Below are positions 1-7,031 of a stretch of 14,230 bases of DNA, piece after piece. Made by a program: the position numbers and the translations under genes. The DNA is from VRUE01 sp036557525 (GTDB lineage Bacteria > Actinomycetota > Thermoleophilia > Solirubrobacterales > 70-9): contig DATBHH010000097.1 of assembly GCA_036557525.1 (NCBI GenBank), positions 1-14,230 on the forward strand, given 5' to 3'. The notes under the pieces are model-generated. The model saw only the letters and a program-made list of their open reading frames with translations. It ran no database searches and was not told the origin of the DNA. Each line of letters begins with the position of its first letter. Positions within the stretch are counted from its first letter, which is position 1.

Positions 1-422
1 GGCCCGCGCGGCCGGTGACCTTCGACGTAGGTGAGCGACTCGAGCCCGTCGGGCAGGGTCGAGGAGATGAACTTCGGGGCGAACTTGGCGCCGACCGCGT
101 TCCCTTCCGAGTCGAAGAACCCGCCGGGGGTGAAGATCGCCCCAGAGGCGAGGCGGACGCCCTTCGTCCGCTGCACCCGTGGCAGGATCGAGGCGTTGAA
201 GGTCGGGGTTTCTTCGCTTTCCTGCTTGACCGGGTTCTTGGCGGTGATGACGACGCTCGTCCCCTTCAGCGACTCGGAGAAGATTTCGTCGAAGGCGGCG
301 AAGACGGTGTCGGTGAGGACGTAGGAGCCGGCGACGAAGGCGATGCCGATGACGACCGCGAAGGTCGTCCCCAGTGCGCGCGCCTTGCGGGCCCAGAGGC
401 TCTTCAGCGCGAGCCGCGTCAC
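1..422 (-). CDS. ABC transporter permease, FtsX/MacB-like (partial, C-terminus outside window)
   Basis: This is the N-terminal 140 codons of a membrane permease that would work with the ATPase gene just upstream. The protein begins VTRLALKSLWARKARALGTT, a typical start for FtsX/MacB-type permeases. A single hydrophobic segment follows at about residues 19-36 (TFAVVIGIAFVAGSYVL). After it comes an extracytoplasmic stretch with the TLPDGLESL-type sequence seen in MacB periplasmic-core domains. The proposed GTG start lies 4 bases after the ATPase stop codon, so the two genes are probably translated together. No strong Shine-Dalgarno is visible, and coupling may supply initiation. The rest of the gene, including the later transmembrane helices, lies beyond base 1. 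Substrate is unknown; the family exports lipoproteins, peptides or drugs, or acts in the cell envelope. Confidence 0.85.
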   Translation of the reverse strand, partial: MTRLALKSLWARKARALGTTFAVVIGIAFVAGSYVLTDTVFAAFDEIFSESLKGTSVVITAKNPVKQESEETPTFNASILPRVQRTKGVRLASGAIFTPGGFFDSEGNAVGAKFAPKFISSTLPDGLESLTYVEGHRPRG

Positions 423-426
423 GCGG

Positions 427-1158
427 CTAGTCGACCTGCTTCATCAGCTCGAGCACCTCGTCGCTCGAGCCCGGGGCGGCGTCGTGGACGATCGCGCCGT
501 CACTGAGGGTCACCAGGCGGTCGGCCTGCGTGGCCGCAGTCGGGTCGTGGGTGACCATGATCACGGTCTGGCCGAAGCGGTCGACCGCCTGCCGCAGCAG
601 CGCGAGGACGTCGGCGCTCGCCCTCGAGTCGAGGTTGCCGGTCGGCTCGTCGGCGAAGACGACGGCGGGTTTCGAGACCAGGGCCCGCGCGACCGCGAGA
701 CGCTGCTGCTGGCCGCCCGAGAGCTCCGAGGGGCGATGGGTGCGGCGGTCCTCGAGGCCGACCGTGTGGATCAGCTGGTCGAGCCACTCGCGGTCGGGCT
801 TGCGGCCGGCGATCGAGAGCGGCAGGATCAGATTCTCCTCGGCGGTCAGCACCGGCAGCAGATTGAAGAACTGGAAGACGAAGCCGAGCTTTTCGCGACG
901 TAGCCTGGTCAGCTCGCCGTCGTCGAGCCCGGTGATCTCCTCGCCGTCGAGGGTGACCGTGCCGGTCGTCGGTCGGTCGAGCCCGGCGAGGATGTGCATC
1001 AGCGTCGACTTGCCAGACCCCGAGGGGCCCATGATCGCCGTGAACCGCCCGCGATCGAACCCCGTGCTGACGCCGACCAGGGCGTCGACCGCGGCATCGC
1101 CTTCGCCGTAGCGGCGAGAGACGTCGCTCGCCACCACCACCTGTCCGTCCACACTCAC
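427..1158 (-). CDS. ABC transporter ATP-binding protein (MacB/LolD-type)
   Basis: A 243-residue ATPase powering the adjacent FtsX-like permease. All nucleotide-binding motifs are present: Walker A GPSGSGKST (residues 44-52, Lys50), signature LSGGQQQ (146-152), Walker B VVFADEP with catalytic Glu171, and the switch histidine in VTHD (His204). The family (MacB/LolD/FtsE-like) is given by the FQFFNLLPVLTAEEN Q-loop region and the short single-domain length. The reading frame stays open far upstream, over the opposite gene, but homology begins at VVVASDVSRRYG. I therefore chose the GTG at 1158; GTG 1152 is possible. No Shine-Dalgarno is visible, and a TAGCGT box about 8 bases upstream suggests a leaderless message. 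Substrate is unknown. Confidence 0.93.
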   Translation of the reverse strand: MSVDGQVVVASDVSRRYGEGDAAVDALVGVSTGFDRGRFTAIMGPSGSGKSTLMHILAGLDRPTTGTVTLDGEEITGLDDGELTRLRREKLGFVFQFFNLLPVLTAEENLILPLSIAGRKPDREWLDQLIHTVGLEDRRTHRPSELSGGQQQRLAVARALVSKPAVVFADEPTGNLDSRASADVLALLRQAVDRFGQTVIMVTHDPTAATQADRLVTLSDGAIVHDAAPGSSDEVLELMKQVD

Positions 1159-1166
1159 TCGGTCAC

Positions 1167-1190
1167 ACGCTAGCGAGATGCGACTACGCT
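1167..1190. promoter_or_regulatory. Candidate back-to-back -10 boxes for the divergent ABC and HAD genes
   Basis: The divergent gap holds only 39 bases. On the minus strand, TAGCGT (1172-1167) fits TANNNT and sits 8 bases before the GTG at 1158. On the plus strand, TACGCT (1185-1190) sits 7 bases before the GTG at 1198. Both positions would place transcription starts at or next to the start codons, and neither gene has a visible Shine-Dalgarno. Leaderless transcripts are common in actinobacteria, so this is plausible. No convincing -35 boxes are seen, so the call is tentative. Confidence 0.3.
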
Positions 1191-1197
1191 CCGCCGC

Positions 1198-1983
1198 GTG
1201 GCGCTGGCCGACGAATACGACGGATTTCTGATCGATCTCGACGGCGTCGTCTGGGTCGGCCGCGAGCTGATTCCGGGCGCCGCCGAGGCACTGCGCGAGC
1301 TGGGCGAACGCGGCACTGCATTCGTCTTCGTCACCAACAACCCCGGGCGGCCGGGGTCCGTCTACGCCGACCGTCTGCGGGAGGCCGGGGTCGAGGTCGG
1401 CGCGGACCGGATCGTCACCGCCGGCGAATCGACGGCGCAGCTCGCGGCGGAGTTGGCGGGACCGGGCGCGAGCGCGTTCGTGATCGGGGCCGATGCCTTC
1501 CACCAGGCCGTCGCCGCCGCGGGCCTCGAGCTGCGCGACGGCGAGCCGGCCCGGCAGGCGGACATCGTCGTCGTCTCCGGACACCGCGGCTTCGACTACG
1601 AGGAGCTGCTGACCGCGACCCTCGCGCTGCGGACAGGGGCGAAGCTGGTCGCGACCAGCCGCGACCCGACGCTGCCGATGCCCGACGGCCCCTGGCCGGG
1701 GACCGGAGCCGTCCTCGCCGCGGTCGAGACGGCGAGCGGCGCGAGGGCTGAGATCGGCGGCAAGCCCGAGCACCATCTATTCGACCTCGCGCGCCGGCGC
1801 CTCGGCACCGGCGCCGGCCGGGTGGCGATGGTCGGCGACCGCGTCGCCTCCGACATCGAGGGAGGGCGACGGGCGGGCCTCGGGACCGTCCTCGTCCTCA
1901 GCGGCGCGACGGCGGGCGAGGACGAGGCCGCCGCGTCCGGCGCCGACCACGTGATCGACGACCTCGCCGGCCTCCTCGGATGA
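1198..1983 (+). CDS. HAD-superfamily phosphatase, subfamily IIA (NagD / nitrophenylphosphatase-like)
   Basis: A 261-residue cytoplasmic phosphatase. HAD motif I is FLIDLDGVVW, with nucleophile Asp13 and acid/base Asp15. Motif II is FVFVTNNPGRP, the TNN form typical of the IIA (NagD) subfamily. Lys189 lies in GGKPEHHLF, and motif III is MVGDRVASDIEGG with Asp214. The cap domain lies between motifs II and III, as expected for type C2 caps. Relatives dephosphorylate small phosphates such as 2-phosphoglycolate, nucleotides or 4-nitrophenyl phosphate; the true substrate cannot be read from the sequence. The GTG start at 1198 leaves six residues before the motif I strand and has no Shine-Dalgarno, consistent with a leaderless message. 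Its TGA overlaps the next gene's ATG (ATGA), so it is translationally coupled to the MFS gene. Confidence 0.92.
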   Translation: MALADEYDGFLIDLDGVVWVGRELIPGAAEALRELGERGTAFVFVTNNPGRPGSVYADRLREAGVEVGADRIVTAGESTAQLAAELAGPGASAFVIGADAFHQAVAAAGLELRDGEPARQADIVVVSGHRGFDYEELLTATLALRTGAKLVATSRDPTLPMPDGPWPGTGAVLAAVETASGARAEIGGKPEHHLFDLARRRLGTGAGRVAMVGDRVASDIEGGRRAGLGTVLVLSGATAGEDEAAASGADHVIDDLAGLLG

Positions 1984-3173
1984 GCGCCGAGGCCTCGAGC
2001 GCGCCCGTCGCCCGACCCGGCATCGCGTTCGCCGGGATCTTCGCGGTGACCTTCGCCGGGATCGTCGCGGTGGGGGCCGTGCTCCCGATCCTCCCCCGCT
2101 ACGTGCACGGGCCCCTCGACGGCGGCAACATCGCGGTCGGGGTGGTGGTCGGCTGCTACGCGGCTACCGGCCTGCTTCTGCGGCCGGTCGCCGGCCGGAT
2201 TGCCGACAGCCGGGGCCGCAAGCCGACGATGCTGATCGGGGCGCTGCTCGTCGCCGGCTCCGGCTTCCTCTACCTGCTGCCGCTCGGGATTCCCGGCCTG
2301 ATCGTCGCGCGGCTCGTCCTCGGCGCGGGCGAGGGCACCGTCTTCACCTCCGGCTCGGCCTGGATCGTCGACATCGCCCCGCCGCAGCGGCGCGGGCGCG
2401 TGATCGGCCTCTACGGGCTCGCGATCTGGACCGGGCTGAGCGTCGGGCCGCTGATCGGCGAGCTCCTGCAGCAGACGTCCGGCTACACCGCGGTGTGGCT
2501 CTTCGCCGGCATCGCACCCCTGGTCGGGGCCGCGGTCGCCGTCCGCCTCCCCGACCCGTTCCGCCCGGTCCTCCAGGACGGGCGCCAGCCGCTGATCGCC
2601 CGCGAGGCGGTCCGGCCGGGGAGCGCGCTCGCCCTGGCCTCGATCGGCTACGCGACCGTCGCCGCCTTCGTCGTCCTCCATCTCGACGCTCGCGGCGTCG
2701 GCCACGGAGCGACGGTGTTCGGAGCCTTCGCGTCGATGGTCGTCCTCACCCGCCTGCTCGGCGGCGACCTCCCCGACCGGATCGGCCCGGCCCGGGTCGC
2801 GACCGCCGCCGCCGGGGTCGAGACGCTGGGGCTGATCGGGATCGCGACCGCCGACAGCCTCGTCGTCGCGCTCGTCGGAGCGCTGGCGATGGGCGCGGCG
2901 TTCTCGCTGCTGTACCCGTCGCTCTCGCTGATCGTGGTCGATCGCGTCCCGGTCAACCGCCGCGGCGCCGCGCTGGGCACCTTCACCGCGTTCTTCGACG
3001 CCGGCGTCGGGCTCGGCGCACCGCTGGCCGGGCTCGCCGCCGCCCTCACCGACTACCAGGGCGCCTTCCTGTTCGCCGCCTGCGCCGCCGCGACCTGCGC
3101 GACGACGATCGCGGTGACGATCTCGAGTCGGAGCCGTGAACTGCTCGCCGCGCGCCGGGCCGAGGCCGGCTAG
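1980..3173 (+). CDS. MFS transporter, probable drug/metabolite efflux protein
   Basis: A 397-residue inner-membrane carrier with about 12 hydrophobic helices. The MFS motif A appears after helix 2 as GRIADSRGRKP (residues 72-82), with a degenerate copy (GGDLPDRIGPARV) in the second half. GLSVGPLIGELL near residues 152-163 resembles motif C (GxxxGPxxGG), which is typical of proton antiporters that export drugs. The protein is of 12-TMS size and ends with a short charged tail. The ATG overlaps the HAD gene's stop, so the pair is one transcription unit. A functional link between phosphatase and exporter is possible but unproven. It converges on the thioesterase-like gene with only 11 bases between stop codons. 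Confidence 0.9.
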   Translation: MSAEASSAPVARPGIAFAGIFAVTFAGIVAVGAVLPILPRYVHGPLDGGNIAVGVVVGCYAATGLLLRPVAGRIADSRGRKPTMLIGALLVAGSGFLYLLPLGIPGLIVARLVLGAGEGTVFTSGSAWIVDIAPPQRRGRVIGLYGLAIWTGLSVGPLIGELLQQTSGYTAVWLFAGIAPLVGAAVAVRLPDPFRPVLQDGRQPLIAREAVRPGSALALASIGYATVAAFVVLHLDARGVGHGATVFGAFASMVVLTRLLGGDLPDRIGPARVATAAAGVETLGLIGIATADSLVVALVGALAMGAAFSLLYPSLSLIVVDRVPVNRRGAALGTFTAFFDAGVGLGAPLAGLAAALTDYQGAFLFAACAAATCATTIAVTISSRSRELLAARRAEAG

Positions 3174-3184
3174 AGACGTGCCGA

Positions 3185-3967
3185 TCAGCGCTCGGCGAGG
3201 AGCAGGCTCTGGACGGCGCGGCCGATCCGGCCGCGCCGGTCGAAGAGCACCGACTCCGCCGTACCGATCCCATGCTCGTGCGGCAGCGTGACCGCGTCGA
3301 CGCAGACCCACTCGCCCTCGGGCATCCGCTCGAGGTGGACGCTGAGGTCGACGTTGATGAAGAGTTGGCGGCGCCAGTCGAGGACGGCGCTGATTCCGTT
3401 GCCGACGTCGGCGGCGATCAGAGTGCGCTGAAGCGGCGAGGGCTCCTCGTCGGGGAGGAGCGGGTGGCGCATCCGCATCCAGACGGTGGCGGGCCCCGGC
3501 TCGCGGAAGCCGCCGCCGACCGAGCGCCACTCCATCGCGGTGTGGTAGCCGGTGTCCTGCCCGGTCTCGAAGAACTCGGGCTCCGAGCCGCGGTCGGGGC
3601 CCGGCGGCGGGGCCGGGCCGTCCGGCACCTCCGGCGGCAGCTCGAGCCGCGACGTCCTGATCCGCCAGGCGCGCGCCAGCACCAGGTCGTTCTCGCCGTC
3701 GCGGAGCGTCGCCTCGATCATCTGGACCGAGCGACCGGGACGGGCTAGGCGGGCGGCGACCTCGACCGGGCCGATCGGGACCGGCCGCAGGATCTCGAGG
3801 TTGATCCGGGCGACCTGAAAGCCCTCGCCGCCCTCGACGCGCTCGATCTCACGGCCGACCAGCGCCGACGGGGGACCGGCGTGCTGGGAGCCTGGATCCC
3901 AGGGCCCGCGGGTCAGCTCGGTCGCGATGAAGACGTCGCCGTCTCGTTCGTAGAAGGCCTCCGGCAC
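3185..3967 (-). CDS. Thioesterase-like family protein (double hot-dog, TesB-related)
   Basis: A 260-residue protein with two hot-dog-like halves. The N-terminal half has GPWDPGSQHAGPPSALVGREIE (residues 21-42), like the HGGPPAALLARA segment of acyl-CoA thioesterase-like proteins. It then has the LEILRPVPIGPVEVAARLARPGR strand pair. The C-terminal half has MRMRHPLLPDEEPSPLQRTLIAADVGNG and FINVDLSVHLER, the second hot-dog fold. Relatives hydrolyse acyl-CoA thioesters, but many members have no tested activity. The GTG start at 3967 is supported by AGGA about 7 bases upstream. It diverges from msrB across 68 bases. Confidence 0.82.
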   Translation of the reverse strand: MPEAFYERDGDVFIATELTRGPWDPGSQHAGPPSALVGREIERVEGGEGFQVARINLEILRPVPIGPVEVAARLARPGRSVQMIEATLRDGENDLVLARAWRIRTSRLELPPEVPDGPAPPPGPDRGSEPEFFETGQDTGYHTAMEWRSVGGGFREPGPATVWMRMRHPLLPDEEPSPLQRTLIAADVGNGISAVLDWRRQLFINVDLSVHLERMPEGEWVCVDAVTLPHEHGIGTAESVLFDRRGRIGRAVQSLLLAER

Positions 3968-3991
3968 GCCGGGATCCTAAGCGTGCAGTGG

Positions 3992-4035
3992 CCCTGGACA
4001 GGGTGCGTAAGCTGAAGGTAGAGGAAAGGAAGACA
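3992..4035 (+). promoter_or_regulatory. Candidate promoter/operator and ribosome binding site of msrB
   Basis: The 68-base divergent gap contains a short palindrome CCCTG-GA-CAGGG (3992-4003) and a TAAGCT box (4008-4013) that fits a -10. A purine-rich Shine-Dalgarno (GAGGAAAGGAAG, 4021-4032) follows. The ribosome site is convincing and selects the ATG at 4036. The palindrome could be a regulator site serving both genes, but it is short and the -35 element is unclear. Confidence 0.35.
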
Positions 4036-4449
4036 ATGACCGAGAACACGACAAAGGTTCAGAAAACCGAGCAGGAGTGGCGCGAAGAGCTGTCCCCTGA
4101 GCAGTACGACGTCTTGCGGAAAGCCGGCACCGAGCGCGCCTTCACCGGGCCCTACTGGGACGAGAAGAGCGGCGGCATGTACCGCTGCGCCGGATGCGGC
4201 GCCGAGCTCTTCTCATCCGACACGAAGTTCGACTCGGGCACGGGCTGGCCGAGCTTCACCGAGCCGGTCAACCGCGAGCACGTCGAACTGCGCCCCGACG
4301 ACAGCCTTGGGATGCGCCGCACCGAGGTGATCTGCAGGAACTGCGGCGGGCATCTCGGGCACGTTTTCGAGGACGGCCCAGGCCCGACCGGCCAGCGCTA
4401 CTGCATCAACGGCTGCGCCCTCAACCTCGACCCCGACGAGGACGAGTAG
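4036..4449 (+). CDS. msrB: Peptide-methionine (R)-S-oxide reductase MsrB
   Basis: A 137-residue MsrB that reduces methionine-R-sulfoxide in proteins, a repair step after oxidative damage. It has no signal peptide, so it is cytoplasmic. Structural zinc ligands are two CxxC pairs, C51-x2-C54 and C100-x2-C103. The hallmark GTGWPSF (68-74) and the catalytic GQRYCIN with Cys123 are present. The usual resolving cysteine before GWPSF is a threonine here (Thr69), while an extra cysteine sits four residues after the catalytic one (Cys127 in CINGCAL). The ATG at 4036 is chosen over the in-frame upstream start at 3988 because a strong GAGGAAAGGA site precedes it and the upstream residues are not family-like. 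No msrA is adjacent. Confidence 0.96.
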   Translation: MTENTTKVQKTEQEWREELSPEQYDVLRKAGTERAFTGPYWDEKSGGMYRCAGCGAELFSSDTKFDSGTGWPSFTEPVNREHVELRPDDSLGMRRTEVICRNCGGHLGHVFEDGPGPTGQRYCINGCALNLDPDEDE

Positions 4450-4534
4450 GACTCTCGGCTGAGTGGGTCGACTCGCGCCGGAGAGGGCACCGGGTGGCCC
4501 TGCCCGAGAGCGGCGCTACCGCCCACCTGCGCAA

Positions 4535-4562
4535 GCGCCCCCGGATGCGGAGGCGGGGGCGC
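4535..4562. terminator. Stem-loop in the convergent msrB / response regulator gap, probable terminator
   Basis: A perfect 9-bp inverted repeat (GCGCCCCCG at 4535-4543 and CGGGGGCGC at 4554-4562) closes a 10-base loop. It lies in the 164-base gap between two convergent genes, where a bidirectional terminator is expected. No clean T-run follows on either side, so this may be a non-canonical GC-stem terminator as often seen in actinobacteria. The rest of the gap (4450-4534) holds only a weak 7-bp complementarity between 4452-4458 and 4504-4510. Confidence 0.55.
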
Positions 4563-4613
4563 CAATCGCAATCCGATTCTTCTCGGCCCCCGCGGAGCAG
4601 AGCAGGCCGCGCG

Positions 4614-5267
4614 TTACTTGACGCTTCCACCCGCGCCGAGATAGCTGAACCGGACCGCGAGGGCCACCGCCTCGGTCCGGGTGTCGACCTCGAGCTTGGC
4701 GATTGCGTTGCGGACGTGGGTGTGGACGGTCGCCGGGCTGAGCCCGAGCCGCTCGGCGATCTCCTTCACCCGCAGGCCCTCGGCGAGGAGCTCGAGGATC
4801 TGGCGCTCGCGCGGCGAGAGGTCGAGCAGTTTCTCGACCTCGGACGGCTTGCCGCCCGCGAAGTCGCCACCGAGGAAGGTGCCGCCGGTGGTGACCGCTT
4901 TGACCGCCCGCGCGATGTCCTCCGCCGGCGCTGACTTGAGGACATAGCCCGAGGCGCCGGCCCGCAGGGCCAGCGCCAGGAGGTCGGGCTGGGCGTGGGC
5001 GGTGAAGATGATGACTTTGGTCCGGGGCCTCGCCTTGAGGACCTCCTTGGTCGCCTCGATCCCGTCGCGTTTGGGCAGCTCGACGTCGATGATGAGGACG
5101 TCCGGCTCCAGCTCTTTCACGACCTCGACCACATCGCGTCCATTCCCCGCCTCGCCGACGATCTGGAGGGTGCTCGAATTGGCCATGCGCGCCTTGATCG
5201 CCTCGCGGACGATCTCGTGGTCGTCGCAGAGAACCACGCGTTTTGCCTCTCTGACGCTGCTGTTCAT
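4614..5267 (-). CDS. Two-component response regulator, NarL/LuxR (FixJ) family
   Basis: A 217-residue cytoplasmic DNA-binding regulator. The receiver domain (about 10-125) has acidic pocket Asp15/Asp16, phospho-acceptor Asp61 (LIIDVELP), Thr89 and Lys111 (YVLKSA). The LuxR-type helix-turn-helix spans about 149-210 (LSPRERQILELLAEG, then IAERLGLSPATVHTHV). Targets are unknown and no histidine kinase lies in the window. The start is ambiguous. ATG 5267 gives a normal family length. ATG 5306 would add 13 residues and overlap the serS stop by 11 bases. Both ATGs are preceded by the same AAGGATC. It lies 28 bases downstream of serS, so it is likely co-transcribed with serS and the cytochrome. Confidence 0.92.
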   Translation of the reverse strand: MNSSVREAKRVVLCDDHEIVREAIKARMANSSTLQIVGEAGNGRDVVEVVKELEPDVLIIDVELPKRDGIEATKEVLKARPRTKVIIFTAHAQPDLLALALRAGASGYVLKSAPAEDIARAVKAVTTGGTFLGGDFAGGKPSEVEKLLDLSPRERQILELLAEGLRVKEIAERLGLSPATVHTHVRNAIAKLEVDTRTEAVALAVRFSYLGAGGSVK

Positions 5268-5295
5268 GATCCTTGGACGCTCGCTGTTTCCGCCT

Positions 5296-6567
5296 TCATC
5301 GTGCATCGATCCTTGCAGGGGAACCGTATGAATGCAAAATATTGGGTAGCGTGAAGCTTCCATCACGCTCCTGGCGATTCTCGACCAGAGCGACGACAGT
5401 TCTGCCAACTGCAATCGCTGTCCCATTCAGGGTATGCATTACCTGTGGTGTTTCGCCGTCCACGGCCCGATACCTACAGGCAAGCCGCCTTGCCTGGAAA
5501 TCGGTCGTGTTCGAGCATGAGGTCAGCTCGCGGTAGCGGTCCTGGCTCGGAATCCACGCCTCGCAGTCGTACTTCTTCGCCGCCGGCGCCCCGAGGTCTC
5601 CGGCGGCGACGTTGACGACGCGGTAGGGGATCTCGAGCTCGGTCAGGATCCGCTCCTCGATCGCCAGCAGCCGCTCGTGCTCGGCGGCCGACTCGGTCGG
5701 CTCGACGAACGAGAACATCTCGACCTTGTCGAACTGATGGACGCGGAAGATGCCGCGGGTGTCGCGGCCGGCGGCGCCGGCCTCGCGCCGGAAGCAGGTC
5801 GAGAACCCCGCGTAGCGGATCGGGAGGCGGTCGGCGTCGAGGATCTCGTCGGCGTGCAGGGCCGCCAGCGATACCTCGGAGGTGCCGACCAGGAACAGGT
5901 CGTCCTTGGGGATCTCGTAGATCTGGTCACGGTCGCCGGGGAGGAAGCCGGTGCCGTAGAGGGCCTCTTCGCGGACGAGTACCGGCGGGACCACCGGCTC
6001 GTGGCCCTCGCCCCCGACGAGGTCGAGCGCATAGCGGACGAGCGCCATCTCGACCAAGACGAGATCGCCCTTCAGGTAGGCGAACCGCGATCCCGAGACC
6101 CGCGCCGCCGACTCGACGTCGATAACGCCGAGCCGGGTGCCGATCTCGAGGTGGTCGAGCGGGTCAAAATCGAAACTCGGCCTCTCCCCCACCTCGCGGA
6201 TGACGACGGCGTCCTCCTCGGTCATCCCGTCCGGGGCGTCGGGGTCGGGCAGATTCGGAAGCGCGGCTGCGACTCGCTCGATTCCGGCGTCGACCTCCTC
6301 GAGCTCCGCTTTCCCGGACTCGATCTCCTCCTTGAGGCGGCCGACGGCGACGACCAGGTCGGCCGCCTCGTTGCCCTTCTGCTTCTCCTCCCCGATCTGC
6401 TTCGAGAGGGTCCTGCGCTCGGCCTGCGCGCCCTCGATCCGCGGCAGGAGCTCGCGACGGCGAGCATCGAGAGCGAGCAGCTCGTCGACGTCCTCGCCGG
6501 CGCCGCGGCGCTCAAGCGCTGCCTTGACCCGCTCGGGCTCTGAGCGGATCAGCTTCAGATCGAGCAT
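5296..6567 (-). CDS. serS: Seryl-tRNA synthetase
   Basis: A 423-residue class II aminoacyl-tRNA synthetase charging tRNA-Ser, of normal length. The N-terminal tRNA-binding arm is a long charged coiled coil (about residues 28-100). The core has the serine-binding GTSEVSLAAL (about 226-235), motif 2 (FSTCFRREAG...FRVHQFDKVE, about 250-280), the SCSNTTDFQARR segment, and motif 3 (LNGTAIAVGRTVVALVEN, about 377-396). The ATG at 6567 starts MLDLKLIRSEPE, the standard bacterial N-terminus; the open frame further upstream is over the cytochrome gene. AGG lies 5 bases before the ATG. The last ~75 codons lie in a lower-GC patch (55% for bases 5281-5520) and end in a tail, SPARIDAR, that I do not recognise as typical. 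Confidence 0.97.
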   Translation of the reverse strand: MLDLKLIRSEPERVKAALERRGAGEDVDELLALDARRRELLPRIEGAQAERRTLSKQIGEEKQKGNEAADLVVAVGRLKEEIESGKAELEEVDAGIERVAAALPNLPDPDAPDGMTEEDAVVIREVGERPSFDFDPLDHLEIGTRLGVIDVESAARVSGSRFAYLKGDLVLVEMALVRYALDLVGGEGHEPVVPPVLVREEALYGTGFLPGDRDQIYEIPKDDLFLVGTSEVSLAALHADEILDADRLPIRYAGFSTCFRREAGAAGRDTRGIFRVHQFDKVEMFSFVEPTESAAEHERLLAIEERILTELEIPYRVVNVAAGDLGAPAAKKYDCEAWIPSQDRYRELTSCSNTTDFQARRLACRYRAVDGETPQVMHTLNGTAIAVGRTVVALVENRQERDGSFTLPNILHSYGSPARIDAR

Positions 6568-6577
6568 CGGACCTGAC

Positions 6578-6976
6578 TCAGGGCGAGTTCTCGCCCGGGC
6601 GGGGCGATTCTTGCGCATCTTCGCCGGCGTACTTGGCGACGAAGCGGGCCACCTCTTCGGCTTCTTCGCCGACGACGATGTTCTGGGGCATGATCGCGCC
6701 GGAGAATCCCCCGTTCTGGATCGCGAAGAGGGCATCTTCGTAGGTCTCGGTTCGTTCGTTCAGGTTCGGCCCCTGGGTGCGGATGCTCCGGTTCCCGGTT
6801 CCCTGGGTGCCGGCCGCGCTCAGCGTGTGGCAGCCCGAGCAGTGGGTGGAAAAGAGGACGGCGCCGTTGTAGTTCGGGTCTTCCTTCGAGAGCGAGATTC
6901 CTTCCTCTCCGAAGCCGCATGCGGAAAGGCCGAGGACGACCGCGACAACCATTGCTGTGAGGAGTGCTGGGCGCAC
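6578..6976 (-). CDS. Class I cytochrome c, predicted membrane-anchored lipoprotein
   Basis: A 132-residue exported mono-haem cytochrome. A short lipoprotein signal (residues 1-19, hydrophobic from Leu5) ends in the lipobox LSAC, with Cys20 as lipidation site. The haem motif is CSGCH (46-50) and the likely axial methionine is Met96 in AIMPQN. The C-terminal helix EEAEEVARFVAKYAG is typical of cytochrome c domains. It would carry electrons at the outer face of the membrane; the partner is unknown. The GTG at 6976 is chosen to include the basic residue before the hydrophobic core; an internal ATG (residue 9) would give a poor signal peptide. A 10-base gap precedes serS, so a respiratory gene and a tRNA synthetase gene share a transcription unit. 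Confidence 0.9.
   Translation of the reverse strand: MRPALLTAMVVAVVLGLSACGFGEEGISLSKEDPNYNGAVLFSTHCSGCHTLSAAGTQGTGNRSIRTQGPNLNERTETYEDALFAIQNGGFSGAIMPQNIVVGEEAEEVARFVAKYAGEDAQESPRPGENSP
6581..6596 (-). promoter_or_regulatory. Short GC hairpin at the cytochrome c / serS junction
   Basis: On the minus strand, GGGCGAG-AA-CTCGCCC is a 7-bp perfect inverted repeat (realistically 6 bp with a four-base loop). It lies immediately before the cytochrome stop codon and 14 bases upstream of the serS ATG. It could affect serS initiation or mark a partial terminator, but no T-run follows. Confidence 0.3.
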
Positions 6977-6985
6977 GCGGCGCGC

Positions 6986-6991
6986 ATCATA
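6986..6991 (-). promoter_or_regulatory. Candidate -10 box of the cytochrome c-serS-regulator unit
   Basis: TATGAT on the minus strand differs from TATAAT at one base and stands out in GC-rich surroundings. It lies 9 bases before the GTG at 6976, which would give a leaderless or nearly leaderless message. The -35 region is not recognisable. Confidence 0.35.
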
Positions 6992-7031
6992 TTGTCTTCA
7001 GCCGATCCCCTACCCCGACGAGTGCGCAGCG

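Noticed and set aside
1159..1776. N-terminal extension of the ABC ATPase frame
   Set aside because: It is antisense to the HAD gene, has no family similarity, and ATPase homology begins after the GTG at 1158.
1596..3530. A 644-codon minus-strand open frame opposite the HAD and MFS genes
   Set aside because: Its translation is low-complexity Arg/Asp/Gly/Pro sequence without domain motifs, typical of antisense frames in GC-rich DNA. The plus-strand genes there have clear HAD and MFS motifs.
4452..4510. 7-bp complementarity (4452-4458 with 4504-4510) after msrB
   Set aside because: The 45-base loop and short arms make it weak beside the perfect 9-bp stem at 4535-4562.
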